Shown here: positions 21,435 through 30,029 of the stretch, in pieces
How positions within the stretch are numbered: position 1 is the first letter of the stretch
Layout: each line of letters starts with the position of its first letter
The notes under the pieces: model-generated
The model's database searches: none
What the model was told of the DNA's origin: nothing
What the model saw: only the letters and a program-made list of their open reading frames with translations
DNA from: an uncultured Caulobacterales bacterium
GTDB lineage: Bacteria; Pseudomonadota; Alphaproteobacteria; Caulobacterales; Caulobacteraceae
Direction: 5' to 3'
DNA: 64,000 bases
Assembly: GCA_903858685.1 (NCBI GenBank)
Contig: CAIOJR010000166.1
Coordinates: 1 to 64,000, forward strand
Position numbers and translations under genes: made by a program

Positions 21435-23345
21435 TTACCGGATAATGAAATCGTCCGGATTGGGCCTGAGGGTGGCGTTCCAGTAGTCGATCAGGGGAAA
21501 TGGCCAGTTCTGGCTGACGCGGCCCGTGGCGTTCTTGTACCAGCTGCTGACCTGCTTTGCGCCCCAGGCCATCTGGGCGTTGCCGGCGTCCACCTTCTCG
21601 TTGAAGGCGGAATTGACATCGGTGCGGACCTCCAGACTGTGCCGCTTTTCCCGCGCCAGCAGCTCCAGACAGCCCATCAGATAGCGCACGCTGCACTCTG
21701 AAAAGAAGATGATGCTGCCATTGACCACGATGTTCGTATTCGGGCCGTAGAGGATGAACAGGTTGGGAAAACCCGGAACGGTCATGCCCAGATAGGCGCG
21801 CGCATCGCCTTTCCAGACATCGTCATGCAGCGCCTTGCCCTCGCGCCCCACCACCTTGAAGGTGCGCAGGAAATTGCTGGCCTGGAAGCCTGTGCCATAG
21901 ATCAACACCTCGGCCCTGTGCAGGCCTGCGTCGCGCGTCACCACGCCGTCCTCGACAATTTCGACAATCGGGTCGGTGACCAGGTCGACATTGGGCCGCT
22001 TGAGCGCGGATATCCAGACGCCATTGTCGCGAACCGAGCGCTTGCCGCCCATCGGATAGGTCGGCACGACCTTGTCCAGAAGGTCCGGCCGGTCCTGGCA
22101 CTGCTTGGCGATTTCGGCCGCCAGCAGTTCGCGCAGCATGTGGTTCACCTCGCCCACGGCGGTCGGCGGCCCGGCCCAGTCGGGATCGGCGCGCACCCCG
22201 TCATAGATGCCGTCCGTCATGGTCCAGAACATCCAGAACCGATACCAGCGGTCATAGAAGGGCATGTTGTGCAAAAGCCACTTCTGCCCGTCCGGCACCT
22301 TGTCATGATAGTCCGGCGTGGGAGCCAGCCAGGGCGGCGTGCGCTGGAACACATCAAGGTGCGCCGTCCTTGATGCGATTTCCGGCACGAACTGAAAGGC
22401 GCTGGCGCCGGTGCCGATCACGGCCACCCGCTTGCCGGTCAGGTCCACGCCACGGTCCCACCGCGCCGAGTGGAAGGCCGGCCCCTTGAAGGCGCCCACC
22501 CCCTTGATGTCCGGCATGCTGGGCTGGTTCAGCTGCCCCACGGCGGAGACCAGGGCGGTGAAGCGTTCTTCATGGAGGCGGCCATCCCTGTCCTTCAGCG
22601 TGGCGACCCATTGCTGGGTCTGATCGTCCCACCGCGCCTCCTCCAGCTTGGTCTGATAGCGTATCCGGCCGCGCAGGCCGTATCTGTCGGCCACATTGCG
22701 GAAATAGGCGTTGAGCGCATTGCGATCCGAATAATGACTGGGCCAGTCATGGTTGGGCGCAAAGCTGTAGGCGTAGAGATGGCTGGGATTGTCCACCCGG
22801 CACCCCGGATAGACGTTCTCGTGCCAGGTGCCGCCCACATCGGGGTTCATGTCGATGATCTCATAGGCCACGCCCGCCTGATCCAGCCGGATCGCGGTCA
22901 GAAGGCCCGACATCCCCGCCCCCACCACCAGCACCTTGATGGCGGCGGCCTGGGCGCCCAGCTCTGGCGCGCGCCAGTCCGGCTTCTTGTGGTCGGCGCC
23001 GTCCAGCGCCAGCTCTTCCATCATCAAGGGCAGGTAGCGACGAGGGATTTCGGCGCCGGAGATGAAATCCATCATCTTCAGGATCGTCGGCTCGTCAGGC
23101 GCAGGGGCCAGGGGCGCGCCGTGGCGATGAGCCTGGATCGCCGCCTTCACGCGCGAACGCAGGCTGTCCACAAGGTCTGCGGGCAAGCCGCCCTGCCCGT
23201 CGCCAAACATCTCGTACAGCGGTCGCGGACCGTCCAGATCGCTGACGTCGCCGGTCAGATGGATCAGGGCCATCATCAGCGAGGGAACATGCCCCTCGGC
23301 CAGCGCCTGATCCAGATCAGCATGAAGATCGGAGTCCAGAGCCAT
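21435..23345 (-). CDS. Flavin-containing Baeyer-Villiger-type monooxygenase
   Basis: A 636-residue FAD/NADPH monooxygenase likely to insert oxygen into ketones. Seen: the FAD Rossmann motif VVGAGMSGL (GAGMSG at 142-147), GGTWHENVYPGCRVDNPSHLY, the Baeyer-Villiger fingerprint in the form FKGPAFHSARWD, the NADPH motif VAVIGTGASAFQ, and the FMO-like ATG-type segment LIYGTGFQASNFL. The N-terminal 130 residues are an extension found in a subset of these enzymes. I start at ATG 23345 (AAGGGA about 9 nt upstream); the longer frame to 23633 covers the divergent promoter region. It is divergent from the acyl-CoA ligase at 23497. The substrate is unknown. Confidence 0.85.
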   Translation of the reverse strand: MALDSDLHADLDQALAEGHVPSLMMALIHLTGDVSDLDGPRPLYEMFGDGQGGLPADLVDSLRSRVKAAIQAHRHGAPLAPAPDEPTILKMMDFISGAEIPRRYLPLMMEELALDGADHKKPDWRAPELGAQAAAIKVLVVGAGMSGLLTAIRLDQAGVAYEIIDMNPDVGGTWHENVYPGCRVDNPSHLYAYSFAPNHDWPSHYSDRNALNAYFRNVADRYGLRGRIRYQTKLEEARWDDQTQQWVATLKDRDGRLHEERFTALVSAVGQLNQPSMPDIKGVGAFKGPAFHSARWDRGVDLTGKRVAVIGTGASAFQFVPEIASRTAHLDVFQRTPPWLAPTPDYHDKVPDGQKWLLHNMPFYDRWYRFWMFWTMTDGIYDGVRADPDWAGPPTAVGEVNHMLRELLAAEIAKQCQDRPDLLDKVVPTYPMGGKRSVRDNGVWISALKRPNVDLVTDPIVEIVEDGVVTRDAGLHRAEVLIYGTGFQASNFLRTFKVVGREGKALHDDVWKGDARAYLGMTVPGFPNLFILYGPNTNIVVNGSIIFFSECSVRYLMGCLELLAREKRHSLEVRTDVNSAFNEKVDAGNAQMAWGAKQVSSWYKNATGRVSQNWPFPLIDYWNATLRPNPDDFIIR

Positions 23346-23496
23346 GTGCGCATCGTCCCTTGTTGTTCCGCCAGCGGTGTTTGACCGTCGATTTTGTGCA
23401 GAAGACGTCCCATGGCCCTCTGGCTGGCTTGTGGCCTCGGGCGGACAGGGATTAGCCTCCATCCAACAAGGATAAACCAGAAAATTGGAGGAATAT

Positions 23497-25365
23497 ATGG
23501 CGCCGGATGATGCAAATGCGACGGCTTCGACCCTGGGGGTCGACCTCCCCCCGCCCTTCAAGCCTCTGGCCCAGAAGGCGCCCGATGTTGCGGTGACGCA
23601 TCGCAAGGACGGCGCCATCCTGATCACCTCCAACCACCCGCCAGGGCCAGGCCCGCGCTCTATCGCGCATCTTCTGGCTGAGAAGGCCGCAGAACACTCG
23701 GAACGGCCTTATTTGCGTCAGCGCCTGCCGCAGCACGGTCCCTGGCGCGAAGTCACCTATGGCCAGGCCCACGCCGCCGCCCGCAGCATCGCCCAGTGGC
23801 TGCTGAATCTGGGGCTTGGCCCGCAGGACGCCGTCATGGTTCTGTCGGGCAACGCCATCAATCATGCCCTCTTGATGCTGGGCTGCTACAGCGCAGGCGT
23901 GCCGATCGCCCCGATCAGCCCTGCCTACAGCCTGATCTCCACAGACCATTCAAAGCTCAAGCACTGTTTCGCCACGGTCGGGCCCCGCGTGGTCTACGCC
24001 GAACAGGGCGCGCCCTTCGCCCGCGCCTTCGAGACCTTGCGCGCCATGAACCCTGACATCGTGTTTGTGACCGGCGACGGCGAGGGCGGCTTGAAGCTGG
24101 AGGCGCTGACCGCGACCCGGGCCACATCCGATGTCGACGCGGCCATGGACCGGCTGAGTCACGCCAGCGTCGCCAAATATCTGTTCACCTCCGGCTCGAC
24201 CGGCCTGCCCAAGGGCGTGCCCCAGACCCATGGCATGATGGCGGGCGTGATCTCCGGACAGGAGGGGCTGCGCACGGAGGCCCCGGACGGGCGCGTGGCG
24301 CAGGTGCTGGAATGGATGCCCTGGAGCCACATTTCAGCGGGAAACATCAGCTTCAACGGCGTTCTCTGGTCCGGCTCGATCCTGCATCTGGACGAGGGCA
24401 AGCCCATACCCGGCCAGTTCGAGACCACGATCAAGAACCTGTACGAGGTCTCGCCCCGCGTCTTTGGCTCGGCGCCGATCGCCTTTTCCATGCTGGCCGA
24501 GGCGATGGAGCGCGATCCGGTCCTGCGCAAGGCGTTCTTCGCCAATCTGGAGTTTATGGGCTATGGCGGCGCCACCCTGTCGAGCGACCTCTATGACCGG
24601 ATGCAGGCCCTGGCCATCGCCGAGACCGGGCGTCGCATCCCCTTTACCACCATGTATGGCGCGACCGAGACCCAGGGCGTGACCGTGGTCCACTGGGCCT
24701 CGGAGCGGGTCGGGCTGATCGGCCTGCCCCTGCCCGGAACCACGCTGAAGCTCGTGCCCAACGGCGCCAAATACGAGGTGCGGGTCAAGGGGCCGACGGT
24801 GGCCAGCGGCTATCACGGCGATCCGCAGAAGACGGCTGACGCCTTTGACGAGGAGGGCTTCTACAAGCTGGGCGACGCGGTGCGCTTCCTTGATCCCGCC
24901 GCGCCCGAAGCCGGGCTCGTCTGTGACGGCCGGGTGACGGAAGATTTCAAGCTGGACAGCGGCACCTGGGTCTCGGTCGGCGCGCTTCGGCCTGATCTGG
25001 TGGCCGCGTTCAGCCCCTATGTCGCCGATGCGGTCATCACAGGGCAGGACAAGCCCTTTGCGGGCGCGCTGGTCTGGCCCTCGCCGGTCGGGCTGCAGGC
25101 ACTGGCGGCGGCGCCGGGCGAGGCTTCGCCGCTTGAAAAGCTGGCGGCGGTGATCAAATCGCGCCTGCAGGCGTTCAACGCCGCAGCCGGCGGATCGTCC
25201 CGCCGGGTCGGCCGTGTGACCATCCTGACCGAACCGCCCTCCATCGATGCGGGCGAGATCACCGACAAGGGCTATGTGAACCAGCGCGCCACGCTGGACA
25301 GGCGCAGGGCGTTGGTCGATGCGCTCTACGCCAATCCTGCCGGTGATGGCGTGATCGAGGCCTGA
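23497..25365 (+). CDS. Feruloyl-CoA-synthase-like acyl-CoA ligase
   Basis: A 622-residue AMP-forming ligase that would activate a carboxylic acid to its CoA thioester with ATP. Motifs: YLFTSGSTGLPKGVP (phosphate loop), MYGATETQG, and the C-terminal hinge in the form GRVTEDFKLDSGTWVSVGAL. That last block, and the N-terminal run APDVAVTHRKDGAILITS, are characteristic of the feruloyl-CoA synthase branch. Hydroxycinnamates are therefore possible substrates, though no enoyl-CoA hydratase/lyase lies beside it. ATG 23497 follows GGAGG by 6 nt. It is probably co-transcribed with the NPD-like gene at 25484. Confidence 0.83.
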   Translation: MAPDDANATASTLGVDLPPPFKPLAQKAPDVAVTHRKDGAILITSNHPPGPGPRSIAHLLAEKAAEHSERPYLRQRLPQHGPWREVTYGQAHAAARSIAQWLLNLGLGPQDAVMVLSGNAINHALLMLGCYSAGVPIAPISPAYSLISTDHSKLKHCFATVGPRVVYAEQGAPFARAFETLRAMNPDIVFVTGDGEGGLKLEALTATRATSDVDAAMDRLSHASVAKYLFTSGSTGLPKGVPQTHGMMAGVISGQEGLRTEAPDGRVAQVLEWMPWSHISAGNISFNGVLWSGSILHLDEGKPIPGQFETTIKNLYEVSPRVFGSAPIAFSMLAEAMERDPVLRKAFFANLEFMGYGGATLSSDLYDRMQALAIAETGRRIPFTTMYGATETQGVTVVHWASERVGLIGLPLPGTTLKLVPNGAKYEVRVKGPTVASGYHGDPQKTADAFDEEGFYKLGDAVRFLDPAAPEAGLVCDGRVTEDFKLDSGTWVSVGALRPDLVAAFSPYVADAVITGQDKPFAGALVWPSPVGLQALAAAPGEASPLEKLAAVIKSRLQAFNAAAGGSSRRVGRVTILTEPPSIDAGEITDKGYVNQRATLDRRRALVDALYANPAGDGVIEA

Positions 25366-25483
25366 GGCGGGTTTGGGATGGACGCGCGGCGGATCACTGA
25401 TCATTGTTAAGACAAGTCGCCGCGCGGACCGGTCAACGGACCTGATCAGGACAGGCGACGCTTTCAGCCGGACGAGGAAACAC

Positions 25484-26443
25484 ATGGCCATCCGCAATCG
25501 CATCACAGAGCTTCTCGGCGTCGAATATCCGATCATCCAGGCGCCCATGGGCTGGATCGCCCGCGCCCAACTGGCCTCGGCCGTATGCGAGGCGGGCGGA
25601 CTGGGCATTATCGAAACCTCGTCCGGCGACCTGGAGGGCGTGCGCGAGGAGGTGCGCAAGATGCGGACCCTGACCTCAAGACCCTTTGGCGTAAATATCG
25701 CCCAGGCCTTTGTCCGCGACCCCGACATTGTCAGTTTCGTGGTGGACCAGGGCGTGAAGTTCGTCACCACTTCGGCTGGCGATCCAAGGCGTTACTGCGA
25801 ACAGCTGAAGGCCGCCGGCCTGACAGTGTTTCACGTCGTGCCCTCGCTCGACGCGGCGCTGAAGGCGGTGGCGGCGGGTGTCGACGGACTGGTAGTGGAA
25901 GGCGGCGAAGGCGGCGGCTTCAAGAACCCGCGCGAGGTCTCCACCATGGTGCTCCTGCCGCTGATCTGTTCGCAGATCGACCTGCCGGTGGTGGCGGCGG
26001 GCGGGATTACGGACGGCCGTTCCATGGCCGCAGCCTTTGCCCTGGGCGCCGAGGCGGTGCAGATGGGGACGCGCATGGTGTCCGCAGCGGAATCCCCGGT
26101 TCACCAGAACTGGAAGGACGCCATCATTGCGGCGCGCGAAACCGACACGGTGTTCCTGAACCGCTTTGGCCCCGGCCCTGCTCTGCGCGCCCTGCGCACC
26201 GACAAGACCAACGGCTTCGACAAGGCGCCGCCCGCCAATATCATGGCCGAGATGGCCCGCATCCGGGACCTCTATTTCGGCGGCGATCTGGAAAGCTCCA
26301 TCGCCCTGACCGGTCAGGTGGCCGGACGCATCACCGAGGTGAAGCCCGTCGCCCAGATTCTCGCCGAGACCGTGGCGGAGTTCGAACAGGTGACCGCCGC
26401 CCTCGGTCGCCAATATGGCGCGACGGCCAGGGCTGCGGAATAG
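25484..26443 (+). CDS. NPD/FabK-like FMN oxidoreductase
   Basis: A 319-residue FMN TIM-barrel protein of the nitronate monooxygenase / enoyl-ACP reductase II family. Seen: VEYPIIQAPMGWIARAQLAS, AGGLGIIETSSGDLEGVREEV, VVEGGEGGGFKNPREVSTM, and the FMN phosphate site VVAAGGITDGRSMAAAFALG. The usual GGH catalytic histidine after VVEGGEG is replaced by Gly-Phe, so nitronate oxidation by the standard route is doubtful. It follows the ligase with GAGGAAA before ATG 25484; the frame open to 25373 lacks family similarity. The context suggests a CoA-thioester or ketone substrate in the same catabolic pathway. Confidence 0.78.
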   Translation: MAIRNRITELLGVEYPIIQAPMGWIARAQLASAVCEAGGLGIIETSSGDLEGVREEVRKMRTLTSRPFGVNIAQAFVRDPDIVSFVVDQGVKFVTTSAGDPRRYCEQLKAAGLTVFHVVPSLDAALKAVAAGVDGLVVEGGEGGGFKNPREVSTMVLLPLICSQIDLPVVAAGGITDGRSMAAAFALGAEAVQMGTRMVSAAESPVHQNWKDAIIAARETDTVFLNRFGPGPALRALRTDKTNGFDKAPPANIMAEMARIRDLYFGGDLESSIALTGQVAGRITEVKPVAQILAETVAEFEQVTAALGRQYGATARAAE

Positions 26444-26459
26444 CGTCCAACAGCGGTCC

Positions 26460-26482
26460 GGCGCAGACGACCCGTCTGCGCC
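26460..26482. terminator. Perfect hairpin between convergent genes
   Basis: GGCGCAGACG (26460-26469) and CGTCTGCGCC (26473-26482) form a perfect 10-bp stem with a 3-nt loop. It sits in the 52-nt gap between the stops of the NPD-like gene (+) and the SDR (-). There is no T-run, so it may act as an RNA-stabilising hairpin or a weak bidirectional terminator. Confidence 0.5.
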
Positions 26483-26495
26483 GAAGCCGCAGCGC

Positions 26496-27293
26496 CTATC
26501 GCGTGGTCAGACCGCCGTCGATCACCAGTTCCAGACCGGTGACATAGCGCGACGCGTCCGACGCCAGATAGAGCACGCCGTCGGCGATGTCCTGCGGCGC
26601 GCCCGGCTTGCCCATGGGCGTGATCATGGCCGAGAGCGTGTCCAGATCAGGCCGGTTGGCGCCGGGCGGACCGATGGCGGCGATGCCGGTCGTCTCGACG
26701 ATCGATTCCCAGATCGGGGTGTCGATGATGCCCGGATGGACCGAATTGACCCGCACCCCGTCGCCCGCCGCTGCGCATTCCAGTGCGATGGACTTCGAAA
26801 ACAGGCGAACCGCCCCCTTGGACGCGCAATAGGCGCTCATGCCCGCAGAGCCCTTCAGCCCAGCAACCGAGGACATGTTGATGATAGATCCGCCGCCGCT
26901 GGCCCGCATCAGGGGCAGGCAGTGCTTCACCCCCAGAAACACGCCCTCCACATTGATGGATTGCTGACGACGCCAGCTCTCCAATGTCATTTCCGTAACC
27001 AGTCCGCCAAGACCGATCCCCGCATTGTTGACGAAGATGTCGAGCCGGCCCTGCTGGTCGCGGACCGTCGCCACGACGCCCACCCACTCATCCTCGCTGG
27101 TCACATCGTGATGCAGATAGCTGGCTGAACCGCCGTTCGCCTTGATCCCCGCCACAACCGCGCAGCCTGCCGCATCCTGTATGTCGGTCAGGACCACATG
27201 CGCTCCGGCCCTGGCCAGGGTTTCGGCGCAGGCCCGGCCTATGCCGCTGGCGGCGCCCGTCACAAGGGCTGTCTTGCCTGCAAGATCCGTCAT
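26496..27293 (-). CDS. Short-chain dehydrogenase/reductase
   Basis: A 265-residue classical SDR using NAD(P). Seen: the cofactor motif TGAASGIG near the N-terminus, an acidic residue ending strand 2 (VVLTDIQD) that favours NAD over NADP, NNAG, the Ser of IINMSSVAG, the catalytic YCASK, and PGIIDTPI. ATG 27293 has GGGGAG 6-7 nt upstream; the open frame to 27347 is not family-like. The substrate is unknown, but the neighbourhood suggests an alcohol/ketone step in the same pathway as the monooxygenase and ligase. Confidence 0.87.
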   Translation of the reverse strand: MTDLAGKTALVTGAASGIGRACAETLARAGAHVVLTDIQDAAGCAVVAGIKANGGSASYLHHDVTSEDEWVGVVATVRDQQGRLDIFVNNAGIGLGGLVTEMTLESWRRQQSINVEGVFLGVKHCLPLMRASGGGSIINMSSVAGLKGSAGMSAYCASKGAVRLFSKSIALECAAAGDGVRVNSVHPGIIDTPIWESIVETTGIAAIGPPGANRPDLDTLSAMITPMGKPGAPQDIADGVLYLASDASRYVTGLELVIDGGLTTR

Positions 27294-27401
27294 GAATCGT
27301 CTCCCCGTCATTCTGTTTTGCAATTGGTTGTATCGCCACGTTCCCATGCCGCCCGCTGTCGTTCAACATGGTCGTGACGGATTCGCCGTCGGAGTCGCAG
27401 A

Positions 27402-29006
27402 ATGTCGCAACCCCTGATCGATCAGGCGCTGGGCGCGCTCAGCCTTGGCAAGGTCGAGGAGGCTGAGGCACTGGCCAGACGCGCAGTGGACGCCGCCCCG
27501 GATCGGGCGGAGACATGGCGGGCGCTGGGACTGATCCATCAGACCTGCCGACGCTATCATGACGCCTTCGACGCATTCGAACGCGCCCTGGGGCTCAGCC
27601 CCGAAGATGACGGCGTGGCGGCCGCCCTGTCGGCCCTGGCCAGCCGGGTGGGCATGAAGGACGCGGCGCTGGCGCTGGCCATGCATGTGGCTCAGCGTCG
27701 TCCGGGCGACGTGCTGGCCACGGTGGCGCTGGGCGATGCGCTGCTGGCGCTCGACCATGTGTCTCAGGCCTGCGATCTGGCCGAGACGGCGCTGTCGCGC
27801 GCGCCGGACGAACCAGAGCTGATCTGGTATAGCGGCCGCGCCGCCCGGGCGGCGGGCGAACTGGACATCGCCATATCCCTGTTCGAAAAGGTGCTGGTGC
27901 GCCGCCCGAACCATCCGCGCCTGCTCTATGATCTGGCCTGGACGCTGGCCGACGCCGGGCGCCTGGACGAGGCCGTGGCCGCCTGCGACCTGGCGCTGGA
28001 CAACGACCCTGACCCCGACGCCCGCGCCACTACAAGCTTTCTGCGCGCCACGGTTCTGCTGGCCAGGGGCGATCTGAAGGCAGGCTGGCCAGCCTATGCC
28101 TCACGCAATGATCCCGATCTGCACGGAGCCACGCGCTTCACCACCGACCTGCCGCGATGGGACGGAAAAAGCGCGCTGTCCGGCGTGTCAATTCTGGTGG
28201 CGGCGGAGCAGGGTCTGGGCGACGAGCTTCTGTTTCTGGGGCTGATGCCGGACCTTTTGGAGCGCGTCGGCCCCAATGGCCTTGTCACCCTTTCGGTCGA
28301 TGCGCGTCTGGACACGCTGGCCCAGCGCAGCTGGCCCTCGATCCGCCTGGCGGGGCGCCTGACGGAGGAGATCAACGGCCAGCGCCAGCGCAGCTTCACC
28401 GATACGGGCGAGGCGAAGCTCTGGACCCCGCTGGGCGACCTTTTGCCCCTGCTGCGCGCCGATATCGAAGCCTTTGACCAGAAGCCCGGCTATCTGAAGG
28501 CCGACCCGGACCGCGTCGCCCACTGGCGCCGGTGGCTGTCGAAACTGCCCCGTGGGCGCAAGGTCGGACTGGCCTGGCGCAGCGGCAGGATGGTGGCCGG
28601 ACGCAGCCGCAACTTCGCAGCCCTTGACGAGTGGCGTCCCATCCTGACCTTGCCCGGCTCGGTCTTTGTGAACCTGCAATATGGCGATACGGGACCGGAG
28701 CGGTCAGCGCTGGAACAGTCTTTCGGCGCGCGCATCCACCAGCCGCCAGGGCTTGACCTCTATAATGATCTGGACGGTCTGGCCGCCCTGTCGAGCGCGC
28801 TGGATCTGGTGATCGGCTTCTCCAACGCCAGCATCAATATAGCCGGCGCCGTCGGCGCGCCCCTGTGGCTTCTGACCCCGCCCGCGCCCTGGACGGCCCT
28901 GGGCGCGCCCAGATATCCCTGGTATCCTCAGGCAAAGCGTTTCACCGCGCCCGGCTATGCCGACTGGAAGCCTGTGATGATGGCGGCGGCGACAGCGCTG
29001 AGCTGA
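27402..29006 (+). CDS. TPR-repeat glycosyltransferase-like protein (FlmG-type?)
   Basis: A 534-residue protein in two parts. Residues 1-210 are tetratricopeptide repeats (LGKVEEAEALARRAVDAAPD, RYHDAFDAFERALGLSPED, GELDIAISLFEKVLVRRPN, AGRLDEAVAACDLALDNDPD). Residues about 230-530 resemble a GT-B glycosyltransferase of the GT9/GT41 kind: EQGLGDELLFLGL, GLAWRSGRMVAGRSRNFA, DLYNDLDGLAALSSALDLVI, GAVGAPLWLLTP. Caulobacter FlmG, the flagellin glycosyltransferase, has this layout, and the host is flagellated, so it is a plausible assignment. Other TPR-GT proteins share it, so I give no symbol. It begins at ATG 27402 after GGAG, divergent from the SDR. Confidence 0.7.
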   Translation: MSQPLIDQALGALSLGKVEEAEALARRAVDAAPDRAETWRALGLIHQTCRRYHDAFDAFERALGLSPEDDGVAAALSALASRVGMKDAALALAMHVAQRRPGDVLATVALGDALLALDHVSQACDLAETALSRAPDEPELIWYSGRAARAAGELDIAISLFEKVLVRRPNHPRLLYDLAWTLADAGRLDEAVAACDLALDNDPDPDARATTSFLRATVLLARGDLKAGWPAYASRNDPDLHGATRFTTDLPRWDGKSALSGVSILVAAEQGLGDELLFLGLMPDLLERVGPNGLVTLSVDARLDTLAQRSWPSIRLAGRLTEEINGQRQRSFTDTGEAKLWTPLGDLLPLLRADIEAFDQKPGYLKADPDRVAHWRRWLSKLPRGRKVGLAWRSGRMVAGRSRNFAALDEWRPILTLPGSVFVNLQYGDTGPERSALEQSFGARIHQPPGLDLYNDLDGLAALSSALDLVIGFSNASINIAGAVGAPLWLLTPPAPWTALGAPRYPWYPQAKRFTAPGYADWKPVMMAAATALS

Positions 29007-29012
29007 GGCCCC

Positions 29013-30029
29013 TCACCCCTCCAGAGCCTGACGCACAAAGCCCTGAAAGGCCGCGACCGCGCCCTCATGGCGCAGCGACAGACGACCGACATCATAGACG
29101 CCCGCATCCAGATTGGCCTGCACCGCCTGGACGATCTCGACATCTTCCGACGTCACCGCATCAGACAGGACGAGCGTTTCCGGCGACACCTCAACCCCCT
29201 CGGGCATCAGATAGATATAGTCCAGCCGCGTGCGGCCCGGACCGATCGGACCCATCCGCTCCATCATCAGGCCCAGGCCATAGATGTTGAACCCGGTATT
29301 GGGCCAGAGCCACGCCCATAGGCCCTCATAGACCGGGTTTTCCTGTCTCAACGGGGCCTCGTGGATCGCCACAAGTCCATCCATCGTCACACTGTAGCGA
29401 GAGGCGTCGATCTCTGCGTCGAGCGACGGGTGGATGGAGGGCACGTGATAGCCCTCCAGATAGTTCTCCACATAGGTCTTCCAGTTGCAGTCCATCGGGT
29501 GGTGGCGCACCAGCCGAACTTCAAGCCGACCCCAGTCGCGCCCCTCAAGGCGGCGGTCCAGCGGCGCGACCCAGTCGACGAAGGGCGCGACCTCGGGGCT
29601 GATCGCCACAAAGATCAGCCCGCGCCAGTGCGCCGTCTGAACAGGAATCAGGCCATAGTCGCGCGGATCGAAATCCGTCGACGGGCCAAAGTCGCGCGCC
29701 GCCCTAAGGCGTCCGTCCAGCGTATAGGCCCAGCCGTGATAGCGACAGACCAGCAGTCCGTCGCATCGGCCCTGCTCCGAGTCGGTCAGCGGACCCGCGC
29801 GGTGCCGGCACACATTGTGAAAGCCGCGCAGGACGCCGTCCTGGCCCCGCACGACCAGCAGGGGATAGCCCGCAATCGTCTCGGCCCGCCACTGGCCCGG
29901 CTCGCGAACCGCGCTCTCATGGCCGAACAGTTGCCAGCTTCTGGCGAAGATGGCGTTACGCTCCTTGGCCCACTGATCCGGGTCGTTGCGATAGAGGGCG
30001 GCTGGCAAGGTCATTGGCGCAGATGTCAT
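29013..30029 (-). CDS. Rieske non-haem iron oxygenase, alpha subunit
   Basis: A 338-residue ring-hydroxylating or demethylating oxygenase. The Rieske centre is C74-x-H76 (NVCRHRAG) and C95-x2-H98 (CRYHGWAY). The catalytic domain holds the mononuclear iron ligands His195 and His200 (NYLEGYHVPSIHP), with an Asp further on. It resembles the CntA/GbcA/choline-monooxygenase-like group as much as aromatic dioxygenases, so the substrate is open. No reductase or ferredoxin gene is adjacent. Its start overlaps the permease stop (ATGA, 30026-30029), so the two are co-translated, which suggests the permease imports its substrate. Confidence 0.85.
   Translation of the reverse strand: MTSAPMTLPAALYRNDPDQWAKERNAIFARSWQLFGHESAVREPGQWRAETIAGYPLLVVRGQDGVLRGFHNVCRHRAGPLTDSEQGRCDGLLVCRYHGWAYTLDGRLRAARDFGPSTDFDPRDYGLIPVQTAHWRGLIFVAISPEVAPFVDWVAPLDRRLEGRDWGRLEVRLVRHHPMDCNWKTYVENYLEGYHVPSIHPSLDAEIDASRYSVTMDGLVAIHEAPLRQENPVYEGLWAWLWPNTGFNIYGLGLMMERMGPIGPGRTRLDYIYLMPEGVEVSPETLVLSDAVTSEDVEIVQAVQANLDAGVYDVGRLSLRHEGAVAAFQGFVRQALEG

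Noticed and set aside
24334-25770. 478-residue minus-strand frame opposite the CoA ligase
   Set aside because: Antisense shadow; the ligase frame has all the family motifs.
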